DNA of 64,000 nucleotides from Flavobacterium praedii (GTDB taxonomy: Bacteria > Bacteroidota > Bacteroidia > Flavobacteriales > Flavobacteriaceae): contig NZ_CP113948.1 of the NCBI RefSeq assembly GCF_026810365.1, positions 3,435,001-3,499,000 of the forward strand, read 5' to 3'. How positions within the stretch are numbered: the stretch's first letter is position 1; each line of letters begins with the position of its first letter. Made by a program: the position numbers and the translations under genes. The notes beneath the pieces are model-generated. The model was not told the DNA's origin. It searched no databases and was given only the letters and a program-made list of their open reading frames with translations. Of the stretch, positions 53,352-62,582 are shown piece after piece.

Positions 53352-53696
53352 ATGAAAAGAAAACAGCTCCTACTTATTCTTTCTTTGATTGTTGCAGTAT
53401 TGTTCTCAATAGTGTTTCAGTCGGTGGACAGTATTGGGCATTTACGAGATAAATTTTCTCAAAAACAATGTCATCATACCTATAATTCTAGCTCTGAATT
53501 TACCCATCAGCATCACAGTTTTGAGCATTGTTATGTATGTGAATTTGGCTTCAGTAGTTTTATTACACCAACAAATTATTCCCCAGCATTCTACACTGAT
53601 AATTGGAATATCCCTTATTTCTTTGCTAATCCTAAAACAATTATTTCGTTTTCGGGTAGTTTGTATTCCCTTCGCGGACCTCCAAATCGAATCTAA
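53352..53696 (+). CDS. Small His/Cys-rich envelope protein upstream of a TonB receptor
   Basis: 114 residues from the ATG at 53352 (a GTG at 53349 is also possible). N-terminal hydrophobic signal/anchor (LLLILSLIVAVLFSIVF), then a segment dense in His and Cys (CHHTYNSS; THQHHSFEHCYVCEFGF) and a C-terminal SLRGPPNRI. The shape (one N-terminal span, His/Cys metal motif, ending in R-(G/A)-PP) resembles DUF2946-like proteins that often precede metal-uptake TonB receptors. Likely a metal-binding periplasmic protein working with the receptor at 54055; the metal is not known. Confidence 0.65.
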   Translation: MKRKQLLLILSLIVAVLFSIVFQSVDSIGHLRDKFSQKQCHHTYNSSSEFTHQHHSFEHCYVCEFGFSSFITPTNYSPAFYTDNWNIPYFFANPKTIISFSGSLYSLRGPPNRI

Positions 53697-54054
53697 ACAA
53701 TCCTTTATTTTATTTAAAGAAAGTACAGTCAAAAGTTATTTGAAGCTAAAGAATTGGCTTTGTCAGCAGACATCGTTCCTGTCCCGATAGATATTGGGGT
53801 TACAATCTTTTTGCCCGCTGAAAAAGCGTTCAAAAAGGATTTTCCCTTCCATCAGGGTTAAAAAGCCAGCATAGTACATTTTTACAAACATTGCCTAACA
53901 TAACGATTTGGGTTGTTGTTACATTATTACTGTATTTAAGGATAACTTTCTTTTCTAAAAGATTTTTTCGACTGTGTTATTATTCACAAAACCATTTCCA
54001 ATCACTTGTTACTTTTTTATAGTACACTTTGATTAGGAGCAATAAATTATTCAA
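53697..54054. other. Intergenic region with degenerate palindromic repeat copy D
   Basis: 358 bp. 53765-53860 is a diverged copy of the interspersed repeat: GGGGTTACAATCTTTTT, hairpin with inner CGCT / AGCG, then CAAAAAGGATTTTCCC and CCATCAGGG. The remainder, 53880-54054, is AT-rich and must hold the receptor promoter, but no clean TTG/TAnnTTTG pair or obvious Fur/Zur box was seen. Confidence 0.6.
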
Positions 54055-56262
54055 ATGAAACAATATATTTTGGCTCTATTTCTGGGGCTTACCTCTTTTG
54101 TACAAGCCCAAAATTCGATAACAGGAAAAGTTACGGATTCAAAAAACAATCCTTTGATTGGAGTTACCGTCGATGCCTCCGATTTGCACAAATCAACCAA
54201 GACAGACGAAAATGGAGTGTACACTTTGTCGGCACTTCCAAATGGAAATTTAACTTTAGTTTTTACTTATTTGGGTTTTTTAACTTTAAACAAGAAGATT
54301 GAAAAAGCTCAAAACACAAAAACACTAGATGTAATTTTGGATGAATTGGCTTTTCAAATGGATGAGGTAATTGTCTCTACACCATTTTCTAAATTACAGT
54401 CCCAGAATGTGATGAAAGTAGATCGCGAAAGTGTCAAATCGATGCAGGAAAAAGGGAGCGCCACTTTGATAGAAGGCTTAGCTACTATTCCTGGAGTTTC
54501 TCAAGTTTCTACAGGAACTTCAATTGGGAAACCTGTAATTCGAGGATTGAGTGGCAATCGAGTGTTGGTCTATACGCAAGGCGTACGATTAGAAAATCAA
54601 CAGTTTGGAGACGAACACGGCCTGGGGCTAAACGATGCAGGAGTAGAAAATGTTGAGGTTATAAAAGGACCAGCTTCTTTGCTTTACGGCTCGGATGCTT
54701 TGGGAGGTGTGTTGTTTTTTAATCCTGAAAAATTTGCTCTGGCCAATACTTTTCAAGGGGATTTCGGTCAACGATTGTTTTCGAATACGCTAGGGAGTAG
54801 TACTACTTTGGGTTTAAAAACATCTACTACAAATTGGAAATACTTAATTCGCGGCGCTTATAATACCCAATCCGATTATAAAATCCCAGATGGAGATCGT
54901 GTTACCAACACTCGCTTTCAGGAAATTGATTTCAAAGCAGGAATTGGATACAGTAATGCTAAGTTTTCGAGTGTTTTGAGATACAATTACAATAATTTGG
55001 ATATTGGAATTCCAGAAGATGGTATTGCAGATCAAACTACAACCAAGAAGACTACTTTCCCCAAACAAGGTGTTTTTAATAATTTATTCTCTTTAAATAA
55101 TACACTATTTTTTAGCGATTCAAAATTAGATGTGAATTTAGGCTATATCCAGAATGATCGAAGCGAATTTGAAGATAGCAATGTTGCAGTTTTACACATG
55201 ATTTTGCATACTTTCGATTATAATGTCAAATATTATTTACCAAAGATTGGTAAAGTAGAAACAATTGTAGGTGTTCAAGGAATGTCTCAGGAAAATAAAA
55301 ACCGTGCCGAAGAGTTTTTAATTCCAAATGCGAAAACCAATGATTTTGGAGTTTTTGGAACTGGAATTTATGACTGGGGTTCAAATTCCTTGCAAGCGGG
55401 TATTCGCTTTGACTATAGACATTTAGTTGCTGAAGAGCATGGGGTACTTGGAGAGGAAGGTTATTTTGAAGCACTTCATAAAAATTATGATAGTTTCAAC
55501 GCTTCATTGGGATATAAAACCAATTTTGATAAGGATTTGACCTTCCGATTGAATGCTGCAACTGGGTTTAGAGCGCCAAATTTGGCAGAGTTGTCTTCAA
55601 ATGGAGTACACGAAGGTACTTTTCGGTATGAAGTAGGAAATCCAAATTTAAGAACGGAGCAAAATATACAAACCGATTTGGATTTGGAATATAAAAGCAC
55701 TCATTTTGAATTTAGTGTTAGTGGTTTTTACAATCATATTAACGATTATATTTATTCTTCACCAACAGGAGCCGAAATTGATGGGTTTAAAGTGTATAAC
55801 TACATTCAAAACAATGCCAATTTGTATGGGGGAGAGGTAGCATTGCACATTCACCCGCATCCTTTAGATTGGTTGCATATAGAAAGTAGTTTTGAAACCG
55901 TAACTGGAAAATTGCAAACGGGTGGATATTTGCCTCAAATTCCAGCTAACAACTGGGACAATACCATAAAAACTGATTTTGAAATTGGAAAATGGCTTCA
56001 AGAAGCATTTGTTACTTTTAATGTTTCAACTACTTTCAGTCAGGATAAAGTTAGCGGTTTTGATATTTCTTCGGATGGTTATACTCTACTGAATATGGGT
56101 TTTGGAGGAAAAGTTAAGTTGGGAAAATCTACTTTTGATCTAAACTTAAACGGAAATAATTTGCTCAACAAAACCTACATCCCTCATTTATCACGACTGG
56201 CAACTGCTGGAATACCGAATCTGGGAAGGAATTTTGTTTGTGGTGTAGCTTTCAAATTCTAA
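54055..56262 (+). CDS. TonB-dependent outer-membrane receptor
   Basis: 735 residues. Signal peptide MKQYILALFLGLTSFVQAQ; carboxypeptidase-regulatory-like domain about 20-105 (ITGKVTDSKNNPLIGVTVDASD); plug domain about 115-225 (GVSQVSTGTSIGKPVIRGLSG, VIKGPASLLYGSDALGG); barrel to the C-terminal Phe (FVCGVAFKF). Imports a substrate across the outer membrane using TonB energy. No SusD partner follows, so a glycan importer is unlikely; together with the His/Cys-rich protein upstream, a metal or metallophore receptor is the best guess. Confidence 0.9.
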   Translation: MKQYILALFLGLTSFVQAQNSITGKVTDSKNNPLIGVTVDASDLHKSTKTDENGVYTLSALPNGNLTLVFTYLGFLTLNKKIEKAQNTKTLDVILDELAFQMDEVIVSTPFSKLQSQNVMKVDRESVKSMQEKGSATLIEGLATIPGVSQVSTGTSIGKPVIRGLSGNRVLVYTQGVRLENQQFGDEHGLGLNDAGVENVEVIKGPASLLYGSDALGGVLFFNPEKFALANTFQGDFGQRLFSNTLGSSTTLGLKTSTTNWKYLIRGAYNTQSDYKIPDGDRVTNTRFQEIDFKAGIGYSNAKFSSVLRYNYNNLDIGIPEDGIADQTTTKKTTFPKQGVFNNLFSLNNTLFFSDSKLDVNLGYIQNDRSEFEDSNVAVLHMILHTFDYNVKYYLPKIGKVETIVGVQGMSQENKNRAEEFLIPNAKTNDFGVFGTGIYDWGSNSLQAGIRFDYRHLVAEEHGVLGEEGYFEALHKNYDSFNASLGYKTNFDKDLTFRLNAATGFRAPNLAELSSNGVHEGTFRYEVGNPNLRTEQNIQTDLDLEYKSTHFEFSVSGFYNHINDYIYSSPTGAEIDGFKVYNYIQNNANLYGGEVALHIHPHPLDWLHIESSFETVTGKLQTGGYLPQIPANNWDNTIKTDFEIGKWLQEAFVTFNVSTTFSQDKVSGFDISSDGYTLLNMGFGGKVKLGKSTFDLNLNGNNLLNKTYIPHLSRLATAGIPNLGRNFVCGVAFKF

Positions 56263-56496
56263 AATGAAATCTGCGACAAACCTCTGTTGAAAGCATAGAA
56301 TTGAATTTCACAGGGCACTAAAATAATGCGGAATCAAAACAAAAAACGTATTCCTAATAATTTATTTAGAGTAGCAAAACTAATTAAATTAGATACGATT
56401 CCTAGTTTTCTTTGAGAAACAAAATGTCTTAAAAAGAGATAATAAACTATGAATCATAAAAATATAAAAGATTTAAAATTATTTGGATAAAAAATG

Positions 56497-56504
56497 TATC
56501 TTTG
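56497..56504 (+). promoter_or_regulatory. rpsP -10 element
   Basis: TATCTTTG fits TAnnTTTG; RNA would start near 56509, giving a 45-nt leader before rpsP. Confidence 0.6.
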
Positions 56505-56553
56505 CACCCTTAATTAATCGAGGTCGAGTACCTCAAAATTTAATCATAAGATT

Positions 56554-57102
56554 ATGTCAGTAAAAATTAGATTACAAAGACACGGTAAAAAACAAAAACC
56601 TTTTTACTGGGTTGTAGCAGCAGATGCTCGCTCAAAAAGAGATGGTAAATACTTAGAGAAAATCGGTACTTACAATCCAAATACTAACCCAGCAACTATC
56701 GAATTAAACCTTGATAGTGCAGTGAAATGGTTGCACAATGGTGCTCAACCAACGGATACTGCAAAAGCAATTCTTTCTTACAAAGGTGCTTTATTGAAAC
56801 ACCACCTTGATGGAGGTATTCGTAAAGGAGCTTTAACTCAAGAACAAGCTGATGCAAAATTAGCTGCTTGGTTAGAAGCTAAAGCTGGAAAAGTGGATGC
56901 TAAAAAAGAAGGTTTGACTAAAGCTCAAGCTGCTGATAAAGCAAAAGCATTCAAAGCAGAACAAGAAGTAAATGCAAAACGTTTAGCTGCTGCTGCTCAA
57001 GCTGAAGCTGACGCAATTGCTGCTGCAACTCCTGCTGTTGAAGAAGTAGAAGCTGAAGAAGCTCCTGCTGCAGAAGAAAATAACGAAACAACTGAAGCAT
57101 AA
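56554..57102 (+). CDS. rpsP: 30S ribosomal protein S16 with long C-terminal extension
   Basis: 182 residues. Residues 1-80 are the conserved S16 fold (MSVKIRLQRHGKKQKPFYWV; YLEKIGTYNP; VKWLHNGAQPTDTAKAIL). Residues about 85-182 form an extension, first lysine/alanine-rich helical, then acidic Ala/Glu-rich (VEEVEAEEAPAAEE). Typical S16 is about 80-90 residues; the extension is common in Flavobacteriia. Assembly protein of the 30S subunit. Followed by rimM after 14 bp, the conserved rpsP-rimM pair. Confidence 0.97.
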   Translation: MSVKIRLQRHGKKQKPFYWVVAADARSKRDGKYLEKIGTYNPNTNPATIELNLDSAVKWLHNGAQPTDTAKAILSYKGALLKHHLDGGIRKGALTQEQADAKLAAWLEAKAGKVDAKKEGLTKAQAADKAKAFKAEQEVNAKRLAAAAQAEADAIAAATPAVEEVEAEEAPAAEENNETTEA

Positions 57103-57116
57103 TTTAGTAGGCGACG

Positions 57117-57641
57117 ATGCGTAAAGAAGATTGTTTCTATTTGGGTAAAATCGCCAAAAAATTTAGTTTCAAAGGGGAAGTTCTTGCTTATTTAGACACG
57201 GACGAACCTGAGTTATACGAAAACTTGGAATCAGTGTTTGTTGAATGCAACAAACACTTGGTTCCTTTTTTTATAGAAAATAGCTCGTTACACAAAAATG
57301 ATTTCCTAAGAATTCGTTTTGAAGATGTTAACACGGAAGAAGAAGCGGATGCCATTTTAGGCAACGATCTTTATCTTCCTTTAAAAATGTTACCCAAACT
57401 TACGGGTAACAAATTCTACTTTCATGAAGTTATTGGCTTTGAAGTAGAAGATAAACGTCTGGGAATTGTTGGTCAAATTCAATCGATCAATGATACCACT
57501 GCGCAACCACTATTTGAAGTATTAAATGGTGATGTTGAAATTTTGATTCCCATGATTGACCATTTCTTGGTTAAAATAGACCGTGAAAACAAAAAGGTCG
57601 TGATGGATTTACCAGAAGGACTCATTGAAATGTATTTATAA
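57117..57641 (+). CDS. rimM: Ribosome maturation factor RimM
   Basis: 174 residues. N-terminal DCFYLGKIAKKFSFKGEVLAYLDTD and C-terminal PRC-barrel with YFHEVIGFEVEDKRLGIVG and ILIPMIDHFLVKID. Helps fold the 30S head and binds S19. Second gene of rpsP-rimM. Confidence 0.95.
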   Translation: MRKEDCFYLGKIAKKFSFKGEVLAYLDTDEPELYENLESVFVECNKHLVPFFIENSSLHKNDFLRIRFEDVNTEEEADAILGNDLYLPLKMLPKLTGNKFYFHEVIGFEVEDKRLGIVGQIQSINDTTAQPLFEVLNGDVEILIPMIDHFLVKIDRENKKVVMDLPEGLIEMYL

Positions 57642-57660
57642 AAAAAAAAATAATTTTTTG

Positions 57661-57718
57661 AACCATTAGATTAAAGAGATTAAGAATACACTTAATGAAA
57701 CTTAATTTCTTAATGGTT
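57661..57718. repeat. Hairpin repeat family 2, copy 2
   Basis: AACCATTA ... TTAATGGTT with inner GATTAAG / CTTAAT-type arms. Same outer arms and inner 'attaagaat/cttaattt' words as 30581-30644. Acts at least as a terminator-like hairpin between rimM and trmN6 (followed by AATTTTTTT). Confidence 0.68.
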
Positions 57719-57735
57719 TAATTTTTTTAAATATC

Positions 57736-58455
57736 ATGAGTGTGTCAAAATTTTCCTTTAAACAATTCTCAGTAGAACAAGACCGTTGCGCCATGAAAAT
57801 TGGCACTGATGGTGTTTTATTAGGTGCTTGGACCCCAGTAGGTCATAATCCTTTTAGTATTCTAGATATTGGAACAGGAACAGGAATTATCGCTTTAATG
57901 CTTTCGCAAAGAAGCTATGCAGAACAAATTGATGCACTAGAAATCGATGAGGATGCATACGAACAAGCAGTAGATAATTTTGAAAATTCACCTTGGAGCG
58001 ATCGACTTTTTTGCTTTCATGCTGGAGTTGATGAATTTGTAGAAGAGCCAGAAGATGAATATGATCTTATTGTTTCCAATCCTCCATTTTATACTGAAGA
58101 TTATAAAACTGAAGACGGGAAACGTGATTTGGCTCGATTTGCTGATGCCTTGCCTTTTGAAGATTTAATTGAAGCTGCAGCATTGTTACTTTCAGAAAAT
58201 GGTGTTTTTTCGACCATAATTCCATTTAAAGAAGAAGAAAAATTTTTGGCTCTTGCTATTGAATATGAATTGTATCCAATGAAAATCACCAGAGTTAAAG
58301 GTACACCTTCCTCTGATATCAAACGCAGTTTGTTGGCTTTCAGTCGCGATAATAAAACATCCGTTATCATTGAGGAATTAGTTATCGAAACTGCAAGGCA
58401 CGTCTATACTCCTGAATATATTGAACTGACAAAAGATTTTTATTTAAAAATGTAG
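57736..58455 (+). CDS. tRNA1(Val) (adenine-37-N6)-methyltransferase-like
   Basis: 239 residues. SAM-binding motif ILDIGTGTGIIALMLSQ and the adenine N6-methyltransferase motif NPPFYTED. N-terminal FKQFSVEQDRCAMKIGTDGVLLGAW is the TrmN6/YfiC signature. Methylates A37 of tRNA1(Val). No signal peptide. Placed after rpsP-rimM but separated by a hairpin. Confidence 0.9.
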   Translation: MSVSKFSFKQFSVEQDRCAMKIGTDGVLLGAWTPVGHNPFSILDIGTGTGIIALMLSQRSYAEQIDALEIDEDAYEQAVDNFENSPWSDRLFCFHAGVDEFVEEPEDEYDLIVSNPPFYTEDYKTEDGKRDLARFADALPFEDLIEAAALLLSENGVFSTIIPFKEEEKFLALAIEYELYPMKITRVKGTPSSDIKRSLLAFSRDNKTSVIIEELVIETARHVYTPEYIELTKDFYLKM

Positions 58456-58824
58456 TTTAATGTTTTTTTTATTTCTGTGCTGTTTCTTAATTTATAATCA
58501 TGATATTTGATTATCCATTTTAATCACATTTGTTATTATAAATCAATTAATGGGTTTCTTTCTTGAAAAACATGTTCAGTAAGGTGTTATTATTTAGTAG
58601 TTTGTAAAAAAAATAATATTTTTATTGAGAAAATTAACACAAAAAAACAATTTATTCCTTGTCCTTCAATTCTTTATTTTAAATCTTATTTTTTTTACTA
58701 AAATTTACTTAAATTTGATTTGAATCAAAAATTCAATCCTTTTGAATTCTATTTATCAATACGGATTAGTTATCATAATTGATAAATATGAAAATGCTTT
58801 TGGATTTCATTTAATATTTGAAAG
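58456..58824. other. Intergenic region before the LamB-like porin gene
   Basis: 369 bp, extremely AT-rich. TAAATTTG at 58710-58717 fits the -10 consensus and would give a leader of about 100 nt; no matching TTG -35. TTTGAATC words around 58718-58748 repeat loosely. No gene or hairpin of note. Confidence 0.45.
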
Positions 58825-60231
58825 ATGAAAAGACATTTAATACTTCCATTCGTTTTTGCTTTATCACTACAAATAATAGCACAATCTCCGACAATATCGA
58901 ATAAAAAAATTTCACTTGGAAGTTATGGTCGAGTTGGAATAGGGTATAGTCTTGGAGCTGAAAATAGTGATTTTCCTCAAGCTCTTAATTTGAATGGTAT
59001 GGGGTCTATTGGAGGTCGTTTTGAAGAGAATGACTACTTTGAATTAGCGGCTGCCATGCACTTTACTCCGACAATTGCAAATAAAGAAACTACCCAGATT
59101 AATGTTCAATCGCGATTTTCATTTTATACCACTCGAGGGCAATTGATTGGCAATGTTTCTAACAAATCAATAGGAGGAATTACAACCGCTCTGCCGGAAT
59201 TATATGCTGAAGCCTTAAATATAATGGGAAGTGATTGGAGTGTATGGTTAGGGGCACGATTATTTAGAGCAGATGATATTCAAATTATAGATCATTTTTA
59301 TTTTGATGATCATTCAGGTCAAGGAGTAGGTGTTAAATACAAAAAAACTCAATTTTCACTTATTTTTACTGGCTCAATAGATACTACATCGACTTTGCCA
59401 CCCAATTTCTATCTTAATATTGTAAATGGGACACCTACATTGGGATTGCGAAACAGATATGTTTCCATCTTGGAACATACAATAGATGTAAAAAATGGAA
59501 CTGTCAAGTTAATGGGTGAATTTCAACGTTTACCTTCTGGTACCACAAAAGATGCTAATTCAAAATATAATTATCCAGCCGATTTTGGCTATGTCGTTGG
59601 TGCAAAATACTTCAAAACCATCCCATCCAAAATTTCTGGTTCTTTTAATGCTATAAGTGCTCGATATGGTGCTGGTATTGCCAATGGCGGAGATGGAGGT
59701 AGTAGTAGAACATATGTTACTTATGGAGGACCCAACCTGGAAACGAATAGTTTTAGAAAAGCCTATTCATTGGCATTGACTGAAACTTTCTTGTTGAATA
59801 TTAATAAAAAATATTCCTTGAATGGATATGCTATTTATACCAAAAGTAAAGGGGCAAGTGATAGTCTAAACACCACTAGTGATTATCTTGGAAAACAAAA
59901 ATTATTCAATAGAAAACAAGATATCGCTTTTGGAGCACGAGGAACTTGGTATATTAAAAACTGGCTTCACCTGCTTCACGAATTTGATCTTACTTGGAGG
60001 AAAGATGGTACGCAAGATTTTGCACAAATGACAAAATTTACTATAGCCCCAACAATAGTGCCTACTGGTCAACAAGATGTTTGGGCTAGACCCCATTTTA
60101 GGCTAGTGTATAGTGTAGCACATTATAACCAGTTTGCTGCAGACAACCTATATTCTCCCTATCTAGCTCAGAGTGGTACCAAAAATTGGGGACAATATTT
60201 AGGCTTTAAAGTCGAGTGGTGGGTTTGGTAA
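58825..60231 (+). CDS. LamB/maltoporin-like carbohydrate porin
   Basis: 468 residues. Signal peptide MKRHLILPFVFALSLQIIAQ. SLGSYGRVGIGYS near the N-terminus and a C-terminal GQYLGFKVEWWVW with terminal aromatic residues are features of outer-membrane trimeric porins of the maltoporin type; WSVWLGARLFRADDIQIIDHFYFDD is a LamB-like loop. Passive uptake of sugars. Bacteroidota mostly use SusCD instead, so a lone LamB-like porin without transport or hydrolase neighbours is somewhat unusual. Substrate unknown. Confidence 0.82.
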   Translation: MKRHLILPFVFALSLQIIAQSPTISNKKISLGSYGRVGIGYSLGAENSDFPQALNLNGMGSIGGRFEENDYFELAAAMHFTPTIANKETTQINVQSRFSFYTTRGQLIGNVSNKSIGGITTALPELYAEALNIMGSDWSVWLGARLFRADDIQIIDHFYFDDHSGQGVGVKYKKTQFSLIFTGSIDTTSTLPPNFYLNIVNGTPTLGLRNRYVSILEHTIDVKNGTVKLMGEFQRLPSGTTKDANSKYNYPADFGYVVGAKYFKTIPSKISGSFNAISARYGAGIANGGDGGSSRTYVTYGGPNLETNSFRKAYSLALTETFLLNINKKYSLNGYAIYTKSKGASDSLNTTSDYLGKQKLFNRKQDIAFGARGTWYIKNWLHLLHEFDLTWRKDGTQDFAQMTKFTIAPTIVPTGQQDVWARPHFRLVYSVAHYNQFAADNLYSPYLAQSGTKNWGQYLGFKVEWWVW

Positions 60232-60559
60232 ATAATACTGAATAACCCGTTTTGTGAAATTTAAATTAAAAATAATAATCATATAGAATTATAGATATGT
60301 GCTAAATAGGCAAAGAATAATTGGGAATAGTACTTTTTCAGACGTAGAATATCTATTTGAATAGTAAAACTTCTATTGTTTTGTTTTAAAAACTATAAAT
60401 TATTATGTTTATGTGTTGTAAAAAAAATAATTTCAGCCAATGGGTATTGAAAAATTAAAAATCCCTATCCATAAATAAATAGTGGTAGGGATTTTTAAAT
60501 GTCAAAATAAATAAGTTGACAATAATTTGGACTAGAGTAAAGTTTACTTCATATAACTG
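60232..60559. other. Intergenic region between convergent genes
   Basis: 328 bp, AT-rich, no gene. Contains the hairpin terminator at 60457-60496; nothing else recognised. Confidence 0.6.
60457..60496. terminator. Bidirectional terminator
   Basis: AAAAATCCCTA (60457-60467) / TAGGGATTTTT (60486-60496), 11-bp stem with A/T-runs on both strands, between the porin gene (+) and the small secreted-protein gene (-). Confidence 0.82.
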
Positions 60560-60946
60560 TTATTTCGATAAACAATAAGTACTCCCTGGATCTATATCTC
60601 CTTCTGGAAAGTTTTTACAATAGAAAGTTCTTTTGAGAGTAAAACAATCACCGTCTATACTTACAATATCCATTACTATTCTATCGCCAACTTCGATTTG
60701 ATTCTCCACTGTTTTTTTAGTGCAGGTTACTTCATATTGACAATCTGTTATCCATTTTACACTCCATACCATTTGAAGGATGCCATTGTCATAACTTTCT
60801 TGAGTTGCCCCTTTTATCAGAAAAGTCTTTTTCGGATAGTCTGGATTGAATGCTTTAATATTTTTAAATTTACTGCAATCAAGAGTTTGTGAATACCCAA
60901 TTGCTCCTACTAGTAGTAATAAAATAAGTGCTGCCTGCTTTTTCAT
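60560..60946 (-). CDS. Small secreted protein of unknown function
   Basis: 128 residues. Signal peptide MKKQAALILLLLVGAIGYSQ. Mature part begins TLDCSKFKNIKAFNPDYPKKT and has six Cys (DCSKF, DCQYEVTCTK, DCFTLK, FYCKNF, TYCLSK), suggesting disulfides outside the cytoplasm. Contains a beta-rich lipocalin-like pattern (QMVWSVKWITDCQYEVTC). Not assigned to a named family. Single gene; no close neighbour on the same strand. Confidence 0.75.
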   Translation of the reverse strand: MKKQAALILLLLVGAIGYSQTLDCSKFKNIKAFNPDYPKKTFLIKGATQESYDNGILQMVWSVKWITDCQYEVTCTKKTVENQIEVGDRIVMDIVSIDGDCFTLKRTFYCKNFPEGDIDPGSTYCLSK

Positions 60947-61312
60947 ATTTATTTATTGATTAATTTCTTCTTGTATTACTAAATTAAATTATTATTTTGA
61001 TTGACTTTTCTTTTTTAAATGCTAATAATGACTAGCCTTAATTAGAATTTTTAAAAAAGCTAAAATGTTAATATTGTATAGATTAGATGTCTGTTTTTAA
61101 AAATTTAAGTAAACTTTAAAAACTTTTCAAATATATATGTTTATTTAGACAAATGAAAGATGAAATTAGGAGTAACAATTGTTAGTTTTAAACATTCGTT
61201 TTTTAATGCCTATCCAACAAGTATATAAAACATCTGCTTTTGCATTTATAACATTTTAGATTAGTTTTGTTATATTTCTTTGTGTAGATTTGTATCACTA
61301 AAACGTTTTATT
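60947..61312. other. Divergent intergenic region
   Basis: About 366 bp, AT-rich. A candidate -10 TAGATTTG (61285-61292) lies 20 bp before the acyl-CoA dehydrogenase ATG. No promoter was seen for the minus-strand gene. No repeat or RNA recognised. Confidence 0.45.
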
Positions 61313-62491
61313 ATGAGACCCGATTTATTTCAAGCCCCAGATTATTACAATCTTGACGATTTATTAAGTGAAGAACACAAACTTGTTCGTGACTCAGCTC
61401 GTGCTTGGGTAAAACGCGAAGTTTCTCCCATCATAGAAGAATATGCTCAAAAAGCCGAGTTCCCGAAACAAATCATAAAAGGTCTTGGAGAAATTGGTGG
61501 CTTTGGTCCTTATATCCCAGAAGAATATGGAGGTGCAGGATTAGACCAGATTTCTTATGGCTTAATTATGCAAGAAATAGAAAGAGGGGATTCTGGTGTT
61601 CGTTCAACTTCTTCTGTGCAATCTTCTTTGGTTATGTATCCGATTTGGAAATATGGAAACGAAGAGCAACGAATGAAATACTTGCCAAAACTAGCTACTG
61701 GTGAATTTATGGGTTGTTTTGGATTAACAGAACCCAATTACGGTTCTGATCCTGGAAGCATGATTACCAATTTTAAAGATATGGGGGATTATTATCTTTT
61801 GAATGGTGCCAAAATGTGGATTTCAAATGCTCCATTTGCTGATATTGCCATCGTTTGGGCAAAAAATGAAGAAGGAAGAATTCATGGATTAATCGTAGAA
61901 CGTGGTATGGAAGGTTTTACAACTCCTGAAACACATAACAAATGGTCGCTACGTGCTTCGTCAACTGGAGAATTGATCTTTGACAATGTAAAAGTACCTA
62001 AAGAAAATTTACTTCCTAATAAGTCTGGACTTGGAGCACCTCTTGGTTGCTTAGATTCGGCTCGTTATGGAATTGCATGGGGCGCAATTGGTGCCGCTAT
62101 GGACTGTTACGATACAGCTTTACGTTATGCCAAAGAAAGAATTCAGTTTGACAAACCTATTGCAGGAACTCAACTGCAACAAAAGAAATTGGCTGAAATG
62201 ATTACTGAAATTACCAAAGCACAATTATTAACGTGGAGACTTGGAGTTTTAAGAAACGAAGGAAGAGCGACAACGGCTCAAATTTCTATGGCAAAAAGAA
62301 ACAATGTAGACATGGCTATTCATATTGCACGCGAAGCGCGACAAATGCTTGGCGGAATGGGAATCACTGGTGAATATTCAATCATGCGCCATATGATGAA
62401 CTTAGAATCGGTAATTACTTACGAAGGAACGCATGACATTCATTTATTAATTACTGGAATGGATATTACTGGAATTCCAGCTTTCAAATAG
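61313..62491 (+). CDS. Acyl-CoA dehydrogenase (glutaryl-CoA dehydrogenase-like)
   Basis: 392 residues from the ATG at 61313 (MRPDLFQAPDYYNLDDLL); an ATG at 61280 would overlap the -10. FAD-dependent family: CFGLTEPNYGSDPGSM, KMWISNAPFADIAIVW, QLQQKKLAEMITEITKAQL. C-terminal NLESVITYEGTHDIHLLITG with the catalytic Glu in TYEGTHD. The end YEGTHDIHLL-ITG..ITGIPAF closely parallels glutaryl-CoA dehydrogenases (lysine/tryptophan breakdown) rather than short-chain enzymes. A terminator follows, so it is a single gene. Confidence 0.9.
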   Translation: MRPDLFQAPDYYNLDDLLSEEHKLVRDSARAWVKREVSPIIEEYAQKAEFPKQIIKGLGEIGGFGPYIPEEYGGAGLDQISYGLIMQEIERGDSGVRSTSSVQSSLVMYPIWKYGNEEQRMKYLPKLATGEFMGCFGLTEPNYGSDPGSMITNFKDMGDYYLLNGAKMWISNAPFADIAIVWAKNEEGRIHGLIVERGMEGFTTPETHNKWSLRASSTGELIFDNVKVPKENLLPNKSGLGAPLGCLDSARYGIAWGAIGAAMDCYDTALRYAKERIQFDKPIAGTQLQQKKLAEMITEITKAQLLTWRLGVLRNEGRATTAQISMAKRNNVDMAIHIAREARQMLGGMGITGEYSIMRHMMNLESVITYEGTHDIHLLITGMDITGIPAFK

Positions 62492-62530
62492 CACTAAACA
62501 ACTATTAAAGTATTTATAAAGTTAATAGTA

Positions 62531-62557
62531 AAAGCTTCTTGGAAACGAGAAGCTTTT
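62531..62557 (+). terminator. Terminator after the acyl-CoA dehydrogenase gene
   Basis: AAAGCTTCT-tggaaacg-AGAAGCTTTTTT, 40 bp after the stop; clean stem and T-run. Confidence 0.88.
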
Positions 62558-62582
62558 TTAATTTTACATAAAAAAATCCCCA

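Noticed and set aside
54055..56262. SusC of a polysaccharide utilisation locus
   Set aside because: At 735 residues it is shorter than SusC (about 1000) and no SusD, sensor or hydrolase follows.
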